Below are positions 18,799 to 27,934 of a stretch of DNA of 64,000 nucleotides, piece after piece. Both the position numbers and the translations under genes were made by a program. A model generated the notes under the pieces. It was not told the DNA's origin. It saw only the letters and a program-made list of their open reading frames with translations, and made no database searches. The stretch lies in assembly GCA_035765045.1 (NCBI GenBank), contig DASTYI010000002.1, forward strand, positions 1-64,000, given 5' to 3'. The stretch's first letter is position 1, and each line of letters starts with the position of its first letter. This DNA is from Iamia sp035765045. GTDB lineage: Bacteria > Actinomycetota > Acidimicrobiia > Acidimicrobiales > Iamiaceae.

Positions 18799-21700
18799 AT
18801 GGCGTGGAGGGTTCGGCGAATCGGTCTGGCGACGGCCGCCCTGGTGCTGGTCACCGGGCTGCCCCTGGGGTCGGCGGCGGGCGCGGCCGAGGGGTCGGTG
18901 GTGATCAACGAGCTCCACTACCACCCGCCCACCGACGGGCTCGACTTCGTCGAGCTCCACAACCCGGGCGGTGCGGCCGTCGACCTCGGGGGCGCGTGCT
19001 TCACCGCCGGCATCGGTGGCTGCTTCGCCGAGGGCACCACGCTGCCGCCCGGCGGGTACGTCGTCGCCGCCGAGGTGCCGGCCGACCACGCCACCGCCTT
19101 CCCGGGCGCCCCGGCGCCGGCGCTCGACTTCACCGGCGGGCTGTCCAACGGCGGCGAGACGGTGACCCTGAGCGACGGTGACACCGTCCTCGACACCGTC
19201 ACCTACTCCGACTCGTCGCCCTGGCCGGCCAGCCCCGACGGCGACGGCCCGTCGCTCGAGCTGATCGACCCCGAGGGCGACAACGACGTCGCCGCGGCGT
19301 GGGCGGCCTCCGACCCGGCGCCCACCCCCGGGGCCCGGAACACCCGCTTCGGCCAGGGCCCGACCCCGGTGATCGGGGCGGTCGAGGTCGGCACGGTCAC
19401 CGCCGGCCAGCCGATCACCGTCACCGCCGCGGTGACGGGGGCGACGTCAGTGCAGCTCGAGGTGGTCGTCCGCTTCGGCCCGCCGACGACGATCGCCATG
19501 GTCGACGCCGGCGACGGCACCTACGAGGCCACCATCCCGGCCCAGGCGGCCAACACCCTGGTGCGCTACCGCGTGCGGGCGACGGCCGGCGACGTCACCG
19601 CCACCGTGCCCGACGCCGGCGACTCCCGCCCCCGCCTCGGGTTCGTGGTGGCGCCGCCCGCCCCGCCCACCGCCCTCCCGCTGCTCCAGTGGTTCATCGC
19701 CCCGGCCGACCTGGCCACCCTGATGGCCAACATCGAGACCAACGACTACGTGCCGGCGGTGATCGCCTACGGCACGGAGGTCTGGGACGGCGTCGAGGTC
19801 CGGGGCCAGGGCAACAGCCGCCACTACCCCAAGGTCAACTTCAAGTTCAAGATGCCCGGCGACCACCCGCTGGTCGCCCCCGAGATCGTCGCCGACCCGG
19901 TCGACGAGTTCGTCCTCGACGGTGATCGCCGCGACCCGATGGGCACCACCGGCGTCGTCGGCTTCGACGTCTACGCCGAGTCGAACCCCTACGTCCCCCA
20001 GCGGGCCAAGGTGCGGGTCCACCGCAACGGCAACCACTTCGGCCTGTTCACGTTGCTGGAGGAGTGGGAGGACCCGCTGCTGGCCCGGACCGGGCTCGAC
20101 CAGCCCGGGGCCGAGGTCTACGAGCCCGAGGACGAGGACGGCATCTTCGTCGACGAGGGCTCGCCCGAGGCCCTGGTGCCCCGCTTCGAGAAGCTGGCCG
20201 GCCCGGGCGACTCCTACGCCCGCCTCTACGCGCTGGTGCAGGCGATCGACGCCCCGCCGACGGCGGCCCGCACGGCCCGGCTGCGCGACCTGTTCGACGT
20301 GCCCGCCCTGGTCGAGTTCCTGGCCACCGGGGCGGTGCTCCAGCACTGGGACCAGACCGTCCACAACTTCCTCGTGGTCCGCGACCCGGCCACCGGCCGC
20401 TGGCGCTTCGCCCCGTCCGACATGGACTTCACGATGGGGATGCCGTCGCGCCCCGCCCCGACCCTCGGGTTCCGCACCGGCAACGTCTTCCCCTTCGGGC
20501 CCGCCGACCTGGTCAGCGCCCTGCGGACCGACCCCCTGTTCGCCGAGATGTACTTCCGCCGGGTGCGGACCCTGGCCGAGCGGCTGCTCACCGGGGGCGA
20601 GCTGGAGGACCGGACCGACGCCCTGTACGCCCTGGTGGAGCCGGACGCCGAGGCCGACCGGGCCCGCTACGGCCACGTCGAGACGCCGGCCCAGGGCCGG
20701 GCCCAGCTGGCCGACTTCGTCGCCGACCGGGCCACCGAGCTGCTCGTCACCCGGCGCCGCGCCGGCGAGGTGCCGGCCGCCCCGACCGCCGGGCTGCCGG
20801 TCGTCGTCAGCGAGATCGCCTACGCCGCCGCCGGGGGCCCGGGCCACGACCTCGTCGAGCTGCACAACCCGGCGAACGAGGCCATCGACCTCTCGGGCTG
20901 GACCCTCGGCGGGGCCGCCACCGCCACCCTCCCGCCCGGCACCGTCCTGCCCGCCGGTGGCTTCCTCGTGGTGCCCGGCGACCAGGAGGCGACGGCGGGC
21001 GCCCGCCCGTCGGGCACCCTCGTCGCCGGCGAGCTGGCCGCTGGGGTGGCCGACGGCGGCGGCACCGTGACCGTCCGCGACGCCGGTGGGGCGACCCGGG
21101 GCCAGGCCGCCTACGGGACGACCGCCCCCTGGCCGACGGCGCCCGCCGCCGGAACCGCCACCCTGGAGCGCACCGACCCGGCCACCGCCGGCACCGGCCC
21201 GTCGGCCTGGCGGGCCTCGGCCACCGCGGCCGGCTCGCCCGGCGGCGCCGGCCACCCGGCCGGCCCGCCGCCGGCCCACCGTCTGGCGGTCGAGGCCGCC
21301 GCCGACCAGGTCGAGGTCCGGCCGGGTGACGGCAGCCGGGTCGGGTTCACCGTCGTCGTCACCAACACCGGGCACGCACCCCGCCCCGGGGTCACCGTCG
21401 CCGCCCCGGGGGCGACCTGCCCGGGCCGGATCGGCACCCTCGCCGCCGGCGCCCGGCTCACGCTCCGGTGCCGCTCGCAGGGCCAGGCCACCCCCGACCG
21501 CACCTACCTCTTCACCGCCACCAGCGGCTCGGTCACCGCCCGCTCGGCGCCCGTCCCGGTGCGCACGCTCACCCACACCACCCAGTACGTCGAGCAGCAC
21601 CTGCCCGCCGCCCCGACGGCTCCCGAGGCGACCGCACCGGGCCAGGGCCGCATCGGGCTCCGGTGGACGCCGCCGGCCGGCTCCGCCGTCGCCCCGCACC

Positions 21701-22554
21701 GCTGGGTCGTGATCACCGAGTGCGCTCCCGGCGCCGCCGTCCCGACCGGGGGCACCCTCCGGGCCCCGGGGGCGTCGGCCTCGCTCGACCACCTCCCGCT
21801 CGACCAGCCCGTGCAGCTCGCCGTCGCCGTCCGCAACCAGGCCGGCACCGGTCCCCGCACCCCGCCGACACCCGAGCTGACCCCCCGGACCTCGCCCGTC
21901 TTCCCGTTCGCCGACACGCCGTCGCTGGTGCGGCGGTTCGTCGCCGGGGTCGAGGGGCGCCCGGCCACCGACACGGAGGTCGCCCTGTGGAGCGCGGTGA
22001 TCGACCAGGGCACGTCGCCGGCGCACATCGTCGCCAGCGCCCTGGGCACGCCCCGCTGGTCCCGGGACGTCGCCCCCGTGGCCCGGCTCTACACCGCCTA
22101 CTTCGGGCGGCTGCCCGACCAGGCCGGGCTGGGGTGGTGGGTGGCCCGGCGGCGGGCCGGCACCGGCCTCGACCCGATGTCGTCGGCCTTCGCCGGCACC
22201 CCCGAGTTCCGCGCCATGTACGGCTCGCTGTCCGACGGCGCCTTCGTCAGCCAGCTGTACCGGAACGTCTTCGGGCGGGAGGCCGACGCCGCCGGCCGGG
22301 CCTACTGGGTCGACCGCATGGCCAGGGGCATGGCGCGGGGACGGGTCGTCACCTCGTTCTCGGAGTCGGCCGAGGGGCGGCTGCTGCTGGCCCCGATGGT
22401 CCAGACCTCGCTGGTGTGGACGGCGCTGACCGGCACGACGCCGAGCCCCGCCGTCGCCCGCCCGGCCGTCGACTGGCTGGCCGGCGGTGGCTCGCTCCTC
22501 ACCGTCGTCGAGGGCGTCCGCACCTCCGACCGCTACGCCGCCCTCGTGGGCTGA
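18799..22554 (+). CDS. Secreted CotH-kinase-like protein with lamin-tail and DUF4214 domains
   Basis: 1251 residues. A signal peptide (1-30) is followed by a lamin-tail domain (about 33-150; INELHYHP, DFVELHNPGG), a beta-sandwich, a CotH kinase-like domain (about 290-640; EVRGQGNSR, LQHWDQTVHNF, DMDFTMG), a second lamin-tail domain (about 665-790), CARDB/fibronectin-like modules, and a C-terminal DUF4214 region (about 1045-1250) with repeated YxxxFGR motifs. CotH proteins are atypical kinases that phosphorylate coat or surface proteins outside the cell; DUF4214 often occurs on surface-layer or matrix proteins. The probable active-site Asp residues in DMD are present. It is a single gene and convergent with the exporter operon. 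Confidence 0.85.
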   Translation: MAWRVRRIGLATAALVLVTGLPLGSAAGAAEGSVVINELHYHPPTDGLDFVELHNPGGAAVDLGGACFTAGIGGCFAEGTTLPPGGYVVAAEVPADHATAFPGAPAPALDFTGGLSNGGETVTLSDGDTVLDTVTYSDSSPWPASPDGDGPSLELIDPEGDNDVAAAWAASDPAPTPGARNTRFGQGPTPVIGAVEVGTVTAGQPITVTAAVTGATSVQLEVVVRFGPPTTIAMVDAGDGTYEATIPAQAANTLVRYRVRATAGDVTATVPDAGDSRPRLGFVVAPPAPPTALPLLQWFIAPADLATLMANIETNDYVPAVIAYGTEVWDGVEVRGQGNSRHYPKVNFKFKMPGDHPLVAPEIVADPVDEFVLDGDRRDPMGTTGVVGFDVYAESNPYVPQRAKVRVHRNGNHFGLFTLLEEWEDPLLARTGLDQPGAEVYEPEDEDGIFVDEGSPEALVPRFEKLAGPGDSYARLYALVQAIDAPPTAARTARLRDLFDVPALVEFLATGAVLQHWDQTVHNFLVVRDPATGRWRFAPSDMDFTMGMPSRPAPTLGFRTGNVFPFGPADLVSALRTDPLFAEMYFRRVRTLAERLLTGGELEDRTDALYALVEPDAEADRARYGHVETPAQGRAQLADFVADRATELLVTRRRAGEVPAAPTAGLPVVVSEIAYAAAGGPGHDLVELHNPANEAIDLSGWTLGGAATATLPPGTVLPAGGFLVVPGDQEATAGARPSGTLVAGELAAGVADGGGTVTVRDAGGATRGQAAYGTTAPWPTAPAAGTATLERTDPATAGTGPSAWRASATAAGSPGGAGHPAGPPPAHRLAVEAAADQVEVRPGDGSRVGFTVVVTNTGHAPRPGVTVAAPGATCPGRIGTLAAGARLTLRCRSQGQATPDRTYLFTATSGSVTARSAPVPVRTLTHTTQYVEQHLPAAPTAPEATAPGQGRIGLRWTPPAGSAVAPHRWVVITECAPGAAVPTGGTLRAPGASASLDHLPLDQPVQLAVAVRNQAGTGPRTPPTPELTPRTSPVFPFADTPSLVRRFVAGVEGRPATDTEVALWSAVIDQGTSPAHIVASALGTPRWSRDVAPVARLYTAYFGRLPDQAGLGWWVARRRAGTGLDPMSSAFAGTPEFRAMYGSLSDGAFVSQLYRNVFGREADAAGRAYWVDRMARGMARGRVVTSFSESAEGRLLLAPMVQTSLVWTALTGTTPSPAVARPAVDWLAGGGSLLTVVEGVRTSDRYAALVG

Positions 22555-22558
22555 CCGG

Positions 22559-23347
22559 TCACGCCCGGGGCGGGCGGGCGTAGGCGCGGCGGGCGGCGAG
22601 CCAGCCGGCGAGGGTGAGGGCGGCGCACCAGGCGACGGCGGTGGCCAGGGTGCGGCCCGCCACCGGATCGTCGAGGAGCAGGCCCCGGGTGCTGTCCATG
22701 ATCGGGGTGAAGGGCTGGTGCTCGGCGAAGGCGGCCAACCCGGCGGGCATCGAGTCGGTGGGGACGAAGCCGCTGCCCAGGAAGGGGAGGAGGGTGAGCG
22801 GCATGGGCAGGTTGCTGGCGCTCTCGACGGTGCGGGCGACCAGGCCCGAGGCGACCGAGAGCCAGGAGATGGCGAGGGACAGGGCGGTGAGGAGGGCGGC
22901 GGCGCCGAGCCAGCCGAGCGGCTCGGCGGCGGGCCGGAAGCCGACGGCCAGGGCCACGGCGACGATCACCACCAGCGACCCGAGGCACTGGAGGACGCTG
23001 CTCAGGACGTGGCCGGTGAGGACGGCGCCGTGGGCGATCGGCAGGGTGCGGAGCCGGGCGATCACCCCCTGGGTCATGTCCATGGCCACCGAGGTCGAGG
23101 TGCCCTGGGCCACGGTGGCCACCGCCATCAGGAGGATGCCGGGGACGACGTAGTCGGCGTAGTCGCCCCGGGTGCCGCCCCCGGGGAGCCCGGCACCGAG
23201 CGTGCCCCCGAAGACGTAGACGAACAGGAGCAGGAAGATGACCGGCATCCCCATGACGAGGAGGGTCATCTCGGGGTAGCGGCGCAGGCGCCGGGCCTGG
23301 CGGCGGAACAGGGTGACCGAGTCCTGGATGGCGACGACGCTGGTCAT
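22559..23347 (-). CDS. ABC-2 type exporter permease (DrrB-like)
   Basis: 262 residues with six predicted membrane helices in the ABC-2 membrane fold (RRYPEMTLLVMGMPVIFLLL near the start). The start overlaps the stop of the ATPase gene by ATGA, giving a translationally coupled exporter pair. It is related to daunorubicin-resistance-type DrrB permeases; the substrate is unknown. It is the last gene of the four-gene operon reading leftward from 25657. Confidence 0.85.
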   Translation of the reverse strand: MTSVVAIQDSVTLFRRQARRLRRYPEMTLLVMGMPVIFLLLFVYVFGGTLGAGLPGGGTRGDYADYVVPGILLMAVATVAQGTSTSVAMDMTQGVIARLRTLPIAHGAVLTGHVLSSVLQCLGSLVVIVAVALAVGFRPAAEPLGWLGAAALLTALSLAISWLSVASGLVARTVESASNLPMPLTLLPFLGSGFVPTDSMPAGLAAFAEHQPFTPIMDSTRGLLLDDPVAGRTLATAVAWCAALTLAGWLAARRAYARPPRA

Positions 23348-24285
23348 CGGGAGACCTCCGTGAGGGCGAGGAAGACGTCGTCGAGGGCGGGGGAGTGGGT
23401 GGCCAGCTCCTCGACGGGGATGCGGGCGGCGTCGAGCCGGGCCAGGACGTCGCGCAGGGTGGCGGCCCCGCCGTCGCTGGTGACGTCGAGGCTGAGGGCC
23501 GGGCGGTCGACGGCCTGGGGGCGGAGGAGCTGCTCGGCCCGGTCGAGGGCGTCGGGGTCGGCGAAGGAGAGGGTGATGCGTCCGCCGGGGACCCGCCGCT
23601 TGAGCTCGGCCGGGGTGCCGGCGGCGGCGATGCGACCGCCGTCGAGGAGGGCGACCCGATCGGCCAGCTGGTCGGCCTCCTCCAGGTACTGCGTGGTGAG
23701 GAGGATGGTGACGCCGTCGGCGACGAGGCCCCGGACGATGTCCCACAGGGTCCGGCGGCTGCGGGGGTCGAGCCCGGTGGTGGGCTCGTCGAGGAAGAGG
23801 ACCTGCGGGCGTCCGACCAGACCCATGGCCAGGTCGAGCCGCCGGCGCATGCCGCCCGAGTAGGTGCCCGGGAGGTCGGCGGCCACGGCGGCCAGCCCGA
23901 ACCGGTCGAGCAGGTCGGCCGTCCGCTGGCGCAGCTCGTCCCCCGGGAGGTGGAGGAGCCGGCCGACGAGGGCGATGTTCTCCTCGCCGGTCAGCAGGTC
24001 GTCGACGGCGGCGAACTGGCCGGTGACCCCGATCGAGCGCCGCACGGCGGCCGGGTCGGTGGCGACGTCGTGGCCGGCGACCCGGGCGGTGCCGCCGTCG
24101 GCGGGGACGAGGGTCGAGAGGATGTTGACGACCGTGGTCTTGCCGGCGCCGTTCGGGCCGAGCAGGGCGAGCACGGTGCCGGCCGGGACGTCGAGGTCGA
24201 TGCCGTCGAGCACGACCCTGTCGCCGTACCGCTTGGCCAGGCCGCGGACCTCGATGGCCGGGGTGGGGGTGGGGGTGGCGCTCAC
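23344..24285 (-). CDS. ABC exporter ATPase (DrrA-like)
   Basis: 313 residues from a GTG overlapping the upstream stop. Walker A GPNGAGKT, signature YSGGMRRR, Walker B VLFLDEPT and the H-loop region (reading TTQYLEEAD, with Gln where many ABC proteins have His) place it in the DrrA/CcmA-like group. The C-terminal ~80 residues are the DUF4162-type extension. It pairs with the permease downstream. Confidence 0.9.
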   Translation of the reverse strand: MSATPTPTPAIEVRGLAKRYGDRVVLDGIDLDVPAGTVLALLGPNGAGKTTVVNILSTLVPADGGTARVAGHDVATDPAAVRRSIGVTGQFAAVDDLLTGEENIALVGRLLHLPGDELRQRTADLLDRFGLAAVAADLPGTYSGGMRRRLDLAMGLVGRPQVLFLDEPTTGLDPRSRRTLWDIVRGLVADGVTILLTTQYLEEADQLADRVALLDGGRIAAAGTPAELKRRVPGGRITLSFADPDALDRAEQLLRPQAVDRPALSLDVTSDGGAATLRDVLARLDAARIPVEELATHSPALDDVFLALTEVSR

Positions 24286-25160
24286 GAGCGGCGGAGGACG
24301 ACGTCGCCGAAGCCGGTGGTGGCGCGGACCTCGACGGTGCGATCGGCGTCGCCGGGCCCGTCGCTCTGGTCGAGCTCGCTGCGGACGGCGCCGCAGCGGG
24401 TGGTGACGTCGAGCCAGGCCGCCGTCCCCTCGGCGATGCCGATCTCGATGCTCCCGTAGGAGGAGGTGGCCGTGGCCGTTCCGCGGCGCACCGACCCGAG
24501 CCGGACGTCCCCGGCCGAGGTGGTGGCCGAGACCGAGGCCAGGGCCCGGTCGACCCGGACGTCGCCGGCGCTGGTGGTCAGGTGGAGCTCGCCGTCGCCG
24601 TGGCCGACCAAGACGTCGCCGGCCGCCGTGCGGGCGGTGAGCCCGGCGGTGGCCCGCTCGACCCGGATGCTCCCGGCCGAGGTGCGGACGTCGGCCGGGC
24701 CGGTGGTGGCGTCGGCCCGGATGTCGCCCATCGAGGTCTTGGCCCGCAGCCGGCCCACCCGGTCGAGGGCGATGTCGCCCAGGCTGGTGTCGAGGTCGAC
24801 GGCGCCGAGCTCACCCCGGACGGCGATGTCACCCCACCCCCGGACCTCGAGCGAGGAGCCGGTGGGCACGGTGAGCGACACGTCGGCCCGCGGCCCGGCG
24901 GTGACGAGGTTGCGGAGGCGGGCCCGGACGGTGCGGGGGGAGCGGAGGACCAGGCGCCCGTCGACCAGGTCGACGGTGGTGCGCTCGGCCAGCTCGACGT
25001 CGGCGGGCTTGCCGGGGTCGTGGGGGCGCAGCTCGACGGTGGCCTCGGCGACGTCGGCGGCCCGGACCCGGAGGTCGAAGCCGGTGACGTCGACCAGCAC
25101 GTCGACGGGGTGCGGGGTGGGGAAGGTGCGCATGGCGGCCTCTCGGGTCGTGGTGGTCAT
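24282..25160 (-). CDS. DUF4097 beta-strand-repeat protein
   Basis: 292 residues. After an N-terminal strand region, the protein repeats short units of the type TSAGDVRV / TSMGDIRA / TAAGDVLV, typical of the DUF4097/adhesin-like right-handed beta-helix. No signal peptide or membrane helix is visible. DUF4097 proteins often accompany small regulators and ABC exporters, perhaps in envelope-stress sensing (inference). It overlaps its neighbours by ATGA and GTGA. Confidence 0.85.
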   Translation of the reverse strand: MTTTTREAAMRTFPTPHPVDVLVDVTGFDLRVRAADVAEATVELRPHDPGKPADVELAERTTVDLVDGRLVLRSPRTVRARLRNLVTAGPRADVSLTVPTGSSLEVRGWGDIAVRGELGAVDLDTSLGDIALDRVGRLRAKTSMGDIRADATTGPADVRTSAGSIRVERATAGLTARTAAGDVLVGHGDGELHLTTSAGDVRVDRALASVSATTSAGDVRLGSVRRGTATATSSYGSIEIGIAEGTAAWLDVTTRCGAVRSELDQSDGPGDADRTVEVRATTGFGDVVLRRS

Positions 25161-25657
25161 CGGGCCCAGCCGGTGTGGCGCTGGCCGCCGGTGATCGAGC
25201 GGGTGGGGGGACGGGGGGCGGTCGGGGTGTCGACCAGCGCCGAGATCGAGCGGACGAGCCAGGCGTTGACCGAGAGCCCGGCGGTGTCGGCGGCCGTCTC
25301 GACCCGCTGCTTGAGCCGCTCGGGCATCCGCAGGCTGAGCCGGGCGACCGAGCCGTCGTCGTCCTCGGGCTCGTCGGCCGGGCCGCCGGTGGGGGCGGCC
25401 GGTGGCGCGGTGATGTCGGGCGGCGTCACGGCGAAGCCGACCTCGTGGCCCCGCAGCCGGACCTCGACGGCGCCGGGCCCGAGGGTCTCGCTGATCTCGC
25501 CGCTCGCCTCGACCAGCGCATCGAGCAGGGCCAGGCGTAGGGCCGGCTCGGTGGCGGCGGCCATCCGCTCGGCGACGGTGCGACCGGTGTCGTCGCCGGT
25601 CTCGGCGGCCGTGATGAGGTCCCGCTGGATGCGGGCGACATAGGGGACGAGGTCCAT
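25157..25657 (-). CDS. Ribbon-helix-helix (CopG/HicB-like) regulator
   Basis: 166 residues. The N-terminal ~75 residues look like a HicB-type partial RNase H fold, and the C-terminal RHH domain (about 106-145) reads ARLSLRMPERLKQRVETAA followed by LSVNAWLVRSI. It is first in an operon with DUF4097 and the ABC exporter. The start codon lies inside an array of ATGGCGTCA repeats, and there is no Shine-Dalgarno, so the gene is probably leaderless and autoregulated. Confidence 0.8.
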   Translation of the reverse strand: MDLVPYVARIQRDLITAAETGDDTGRTVAERMAAATEPALRLALLDALVEASGEISETLGPGAVEVRLRGHEVGFAVTPPDITAPPAAPTGGPADEPEDDDGSVARLSLRMPERLKQRVETAADTAGLSVNAWLVRSISALVDTPTAPRPPTRSITGGQRHTGWAR

Positions 25658-25712
25658 GGCGTCACAATGACGTCTTCATGGCGTCATGTCAACCTCTCGT
25701 GGCGCCATGTCA
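25656..25712 (-). promoter_or_regulatory. Sigma-A-type promoter embedded in RHH operator repeats
   Basis: On the minus strand TTGACA (25692-25687), a 17-nt spacer and CATTGT (25669-25664) end 6 nt before the ATG of the RHH gene. Three direct repeats, ATGGCGTCA at 25656-25664 and 25678-25686 and the variant GTGGCGCCA at 25699-25707, recur every 21-22 bp, and ATGACG/CGTCAT (25667-25672, 25682-25687) form a dyad across the spacer. RHH dimers bind such repeats, so this is the likely operator. Confidence 0.6.
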
Positions 25713-25744
25713 CCCGGGGCGCCGGGGCGGGACGTCCCCGAGGT

Positions 25745-27424
25745 GTGCGGGCGGAGCGACGGGTCGACCTCGGGCTGGCGGCCGCCGTGGCCGCCCCGGC
25801 GCTGGTCGCCGTGGTCGCCGCCGTGGCCCACGGGTGGGCGCCGGTGGGGGACCAGGCCGGCGAGCTGGCCCGGATCGCCGATGTCGGCACCGCTCGCACC
25901 CCGCTGGTCGGGCCCTACTCCCGGGGCGGCTGGTCGCACCCCGGCCCCCTCCTGTTCTGGGTCTGCGCCCCGGGCTGGCGGCTCCGGGGGACGGCCGGGG
26001 TGATGGCGACGGTGGGGCTGGTCCACGCCGGCTCGGCGGCGGCGGCCGTCGTCCTGGCCCGCCGGCTGGCGGGGACGGCGCTGGCCGCGCCGCTGGCCGC
26101 CGCCCTCCTGCTGGTCCAGCGGGCGATGGGGCCGTCCGGGCTGGTCGACCTCTGGAACCCGTACGTCGGCACGCTGGCCCTGGTCGCCGGGCTGGTGGCG
26201 GTGGCCGCCGCCGCCAGCGCGGTCGACCGGGCCCTGCCGGTGGCCGTGCTGGCGCTGTCGTGGGCGGTCCAGGCCCACGTCGGCCCGGTCCCGACGGCGG
26301 GGGCGGCGGTGCTGGCCGGCGCCGCCCTCGTCGTGGCCGCCCGCCGGGTCCCCGACCGGCGGTGGCTGGCCGGGGCCGTCATCCTCGCCGCCCTGGCCTG
26401 GTCGGGCCCGCTCGTCGACCAGGCGACGCACGACCCCGGCAACCTGCGGGCCCTCGCCGCCGGGCTCGGCGACCCGGCTGCGCCGCGGCCCGACACCGCC
26501 ACCGCCCTCGGCCACGCCGCCGACCACCTCGGCGTGGTGCCGGCCTGGGTCCGGGGTGGGGGCGACCTGACCCGCCGGCGCCCGGCGTGGACCCTCGGGG
26601 TGCTGCCGGCGGCGCTCGCCCTCGCCGGGCGGGCCGCCCACCGCCGGGGCGACCGGGGGCTGCAGGCGGCGAGCGTGGTGGCCGGGGCCGCCGTCGTCGC
26701 CGCCGTGGCCGCCGCCACCCGGGTCGACCTGGTGGTCGCCTCCTACCTCTACCGGTGGACGTGGGCCGTCGGCGCCGTCGGGTGGGCGGTCGTCGTCGCC
26801 GGCCCGGCCCGGTGGCTGACGCGCGGGCTCGGGCCCCGGGCCGGCGTGGCCGTCGTGGTCGCCGGGGCCGTGGCCGTCTCGGCCGCCGGGCTGGCCGACG
26901 GGGAGCGCCGGGTCCCGACCCCGGTCCCCAGCGCGGCGGCGGCCGACCTGCTCGACCAGCTCGCCGACCTGCCCCGTGCCGGCCGCTACCTCGTGGTGGT
27001 CCACGGCGACGACTGGGGCACCGTCGCCACCGGGGTCGGGGTCGGGCTGGCCGTGGCGGGCCACGACGTCGCCTTCCCCGCCTCCTTCCGCCCGCAGATG
27101 GGCGACCACCGGGTCGTCGAGGGGACCGACGGGCGGCAGCTGCTCGTCGTCCTCGTCACGCCGACCTTCGCGGCGCGCCCGCCCCGACCGGGGGCCCGGC
27201 GGATCGCCGTCCACGACCCGCTGTCGACGGCCGAGCGGGTGCGGGTCGGGGACCTGATCCGGCGCATCCGGCGCCAGGTCGGGGCGCCGCCGGGCCAGCC
27301 GATCGACGCCCAGGGCTACGGCGGCGCCGTGCTCGTCGCCCAGGGGGCCGACCCGGCCGACGTCGACGCCCTGGCCGCCCTCGCCGCCCGGGGCCGGCGC
27401 AGCACCGTCTGGCTGGCGGGGTGA
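25745..27424 (+). CDS. Polytopic membrane protein, GT-C glycosyltransferase-like
   Basis: About 559 residues from GTG 25745. Ten or more hydrophobic helices are followed by a soluble C-terminal region from about residue 400. The first loop contains VGDQAGELARIADVG and GGWSHPGPLLFW, placed where GT-C enzymes carry their acidic catalytic loop, so a lipid-linked sugar transfer role is possible. No family is recognised with certainty. The start is uncertain: upstream in-frame codons would fall inside the operator array of the divergent RHH gene, so the internal GTG after GAGG is preferred. Confidence 0.6.
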   Translation: MRAERRVDLGLAAAVAAPALVAVVAAVAHGWAPVGDQAGELARIADVGTARTPLVGPYSRGGWSHPGPLLFWVCAPGWRLRGTAGVMATVGLVHAGSAAAAVVLARRLAGTALAAPLAAALLLVQRAMGPSGLVDLWNPYVGTLALVAGLVAVAAAASAVDRALPVAVLALSWAVQAHVGPVPTAGAAVLAGAALVVAARRVPDRRWLAGAVILAALAWSGPLVDQATHDPGNLRALAAGLGDPAAPRPDTATALGHAADHLGVVPAWVRGGGDLTRRRPAWTLGVLPAALALAGRAAHRRGDRGLQAASVVAGAAVVAAVAAATRVDLVVASYLYRWTWAVGAVGWAVVVAGPARWLTRGLGPRAGVAVVVAGAVAVSAAGLADGERRVPTPVPSAAAADLLDQLADLPRAGRYLVVVHGDDWGTVATGVGVGLAVAGHDVAFPASFRPQMGDHRVVEGTDGRQLLVVLVTPTFAARPPRPGARRIAVHDPLSTAERVRVGDLIRRIRRQVGAPPGQPIDAQGYGGAVLVAQGADPADVDALAALAARGRRSTVWLAG

Positions 27425-27468
27425 GCCGACGACGGTTGCCCCCGGCGGGACGGGGGAGCGGCGCCGCC

Positions 27469-27672
27469 ATGGACACCGGGATGCCCGACAGCACCTACGA
27501 CCTGGTCCTGCTGCTCCAGCAGGCGCTCGAGGACTGCGCCCGCTACCAGCACTTCGCCGGCGACGCCCGGGCCGACGACGACGAGGAGCTGGCCGCCTAC
27601 TTCGACGAGCTGGCCGAGAACGACCGGGAGGTGGCGGCCAAGGCCCGCCGCCTCCTCGCCGCTCGGCTGTAG
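27469..27672 (+). CDS. Small acidic helical protein
   Basis: 67 residues, rich in Glu, Asp, Ala and Leu (YDLVLLLQQALEDCARYQHF near the start), predicted almost wholly helical and reminiscent of a shortened ferritin-like or rubrerythrin helix pair. GGGGGAG lies upstream of the ATG. It follows the membrane protein by 44 bp and may be co-transcribed. I do not recognise its function. Confidence 0.5.
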   Translation: MDTGMPDSTYDLVLLLQQALEDCARYQHFAGDARADDDEELAAYFDELAENDREVAAKARRLLAARL

Positions 27673-27766
27673 GCCGGCGCCGCCTCCGGCGAGGCGGGCC
27701 CGAAACCTGATGTTCACAGGCCCGGCGGGTGGCCGTCGCCGGGCGTTGGCCCGCGCCATCGGCCCT

Positions 27767-27797
27767 GGTCAGAGCGACGGATGACACACATCTGACC
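27767..27797. promoter_or_regulatory. Distal dyad upstream of the gntR gene
   Basis: GGTCAGA (27767-27773) and TCTGACC (27791-27797) form an inverted repeat with a 17-nt gap. The same half-site sequence recurs closer to the gene (27875-27880 and 27890-27895), suggesting a remote operator or looping site for the FadR-type regulator; a terminator of the preceding gene is the alternative. Confidence 0.35.
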
Positions 27798-27887
27798 CTT
27801 GACTTTCGCGTCGACGCGCCAGCGAGCGTCGCAAGAGCCCCTTTACGGGTCCCCCGGACGTCCGTAGGGTGACCTCTGACCGACTGA

Positions 27888-27898
27888 TTGTCAGACAA
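27888..27898. promoter_or_regulatory. GntR/FadR-type operator
   Basis: TTGTCAGACAA is a perfect 11-bp palindrome 36 bp before the regulator's ATG and fits the general FadR-subfamily operator form TNGTNNNACNA. A second dyad TCTGAC/GTCAG-A (27875-27880, 27890-27895) overlaps it, and a possible promoter (TTTACG 27842-27847, 17-nt spacer, TAGGGT 27865-27870) lies just upstream, so binding would block transcription. Confidence 0.55.
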
Positions 27899-27934
27899 AC
27901 TGCTTGACAGTCTCTTACGCGGGAGGGATCACCG

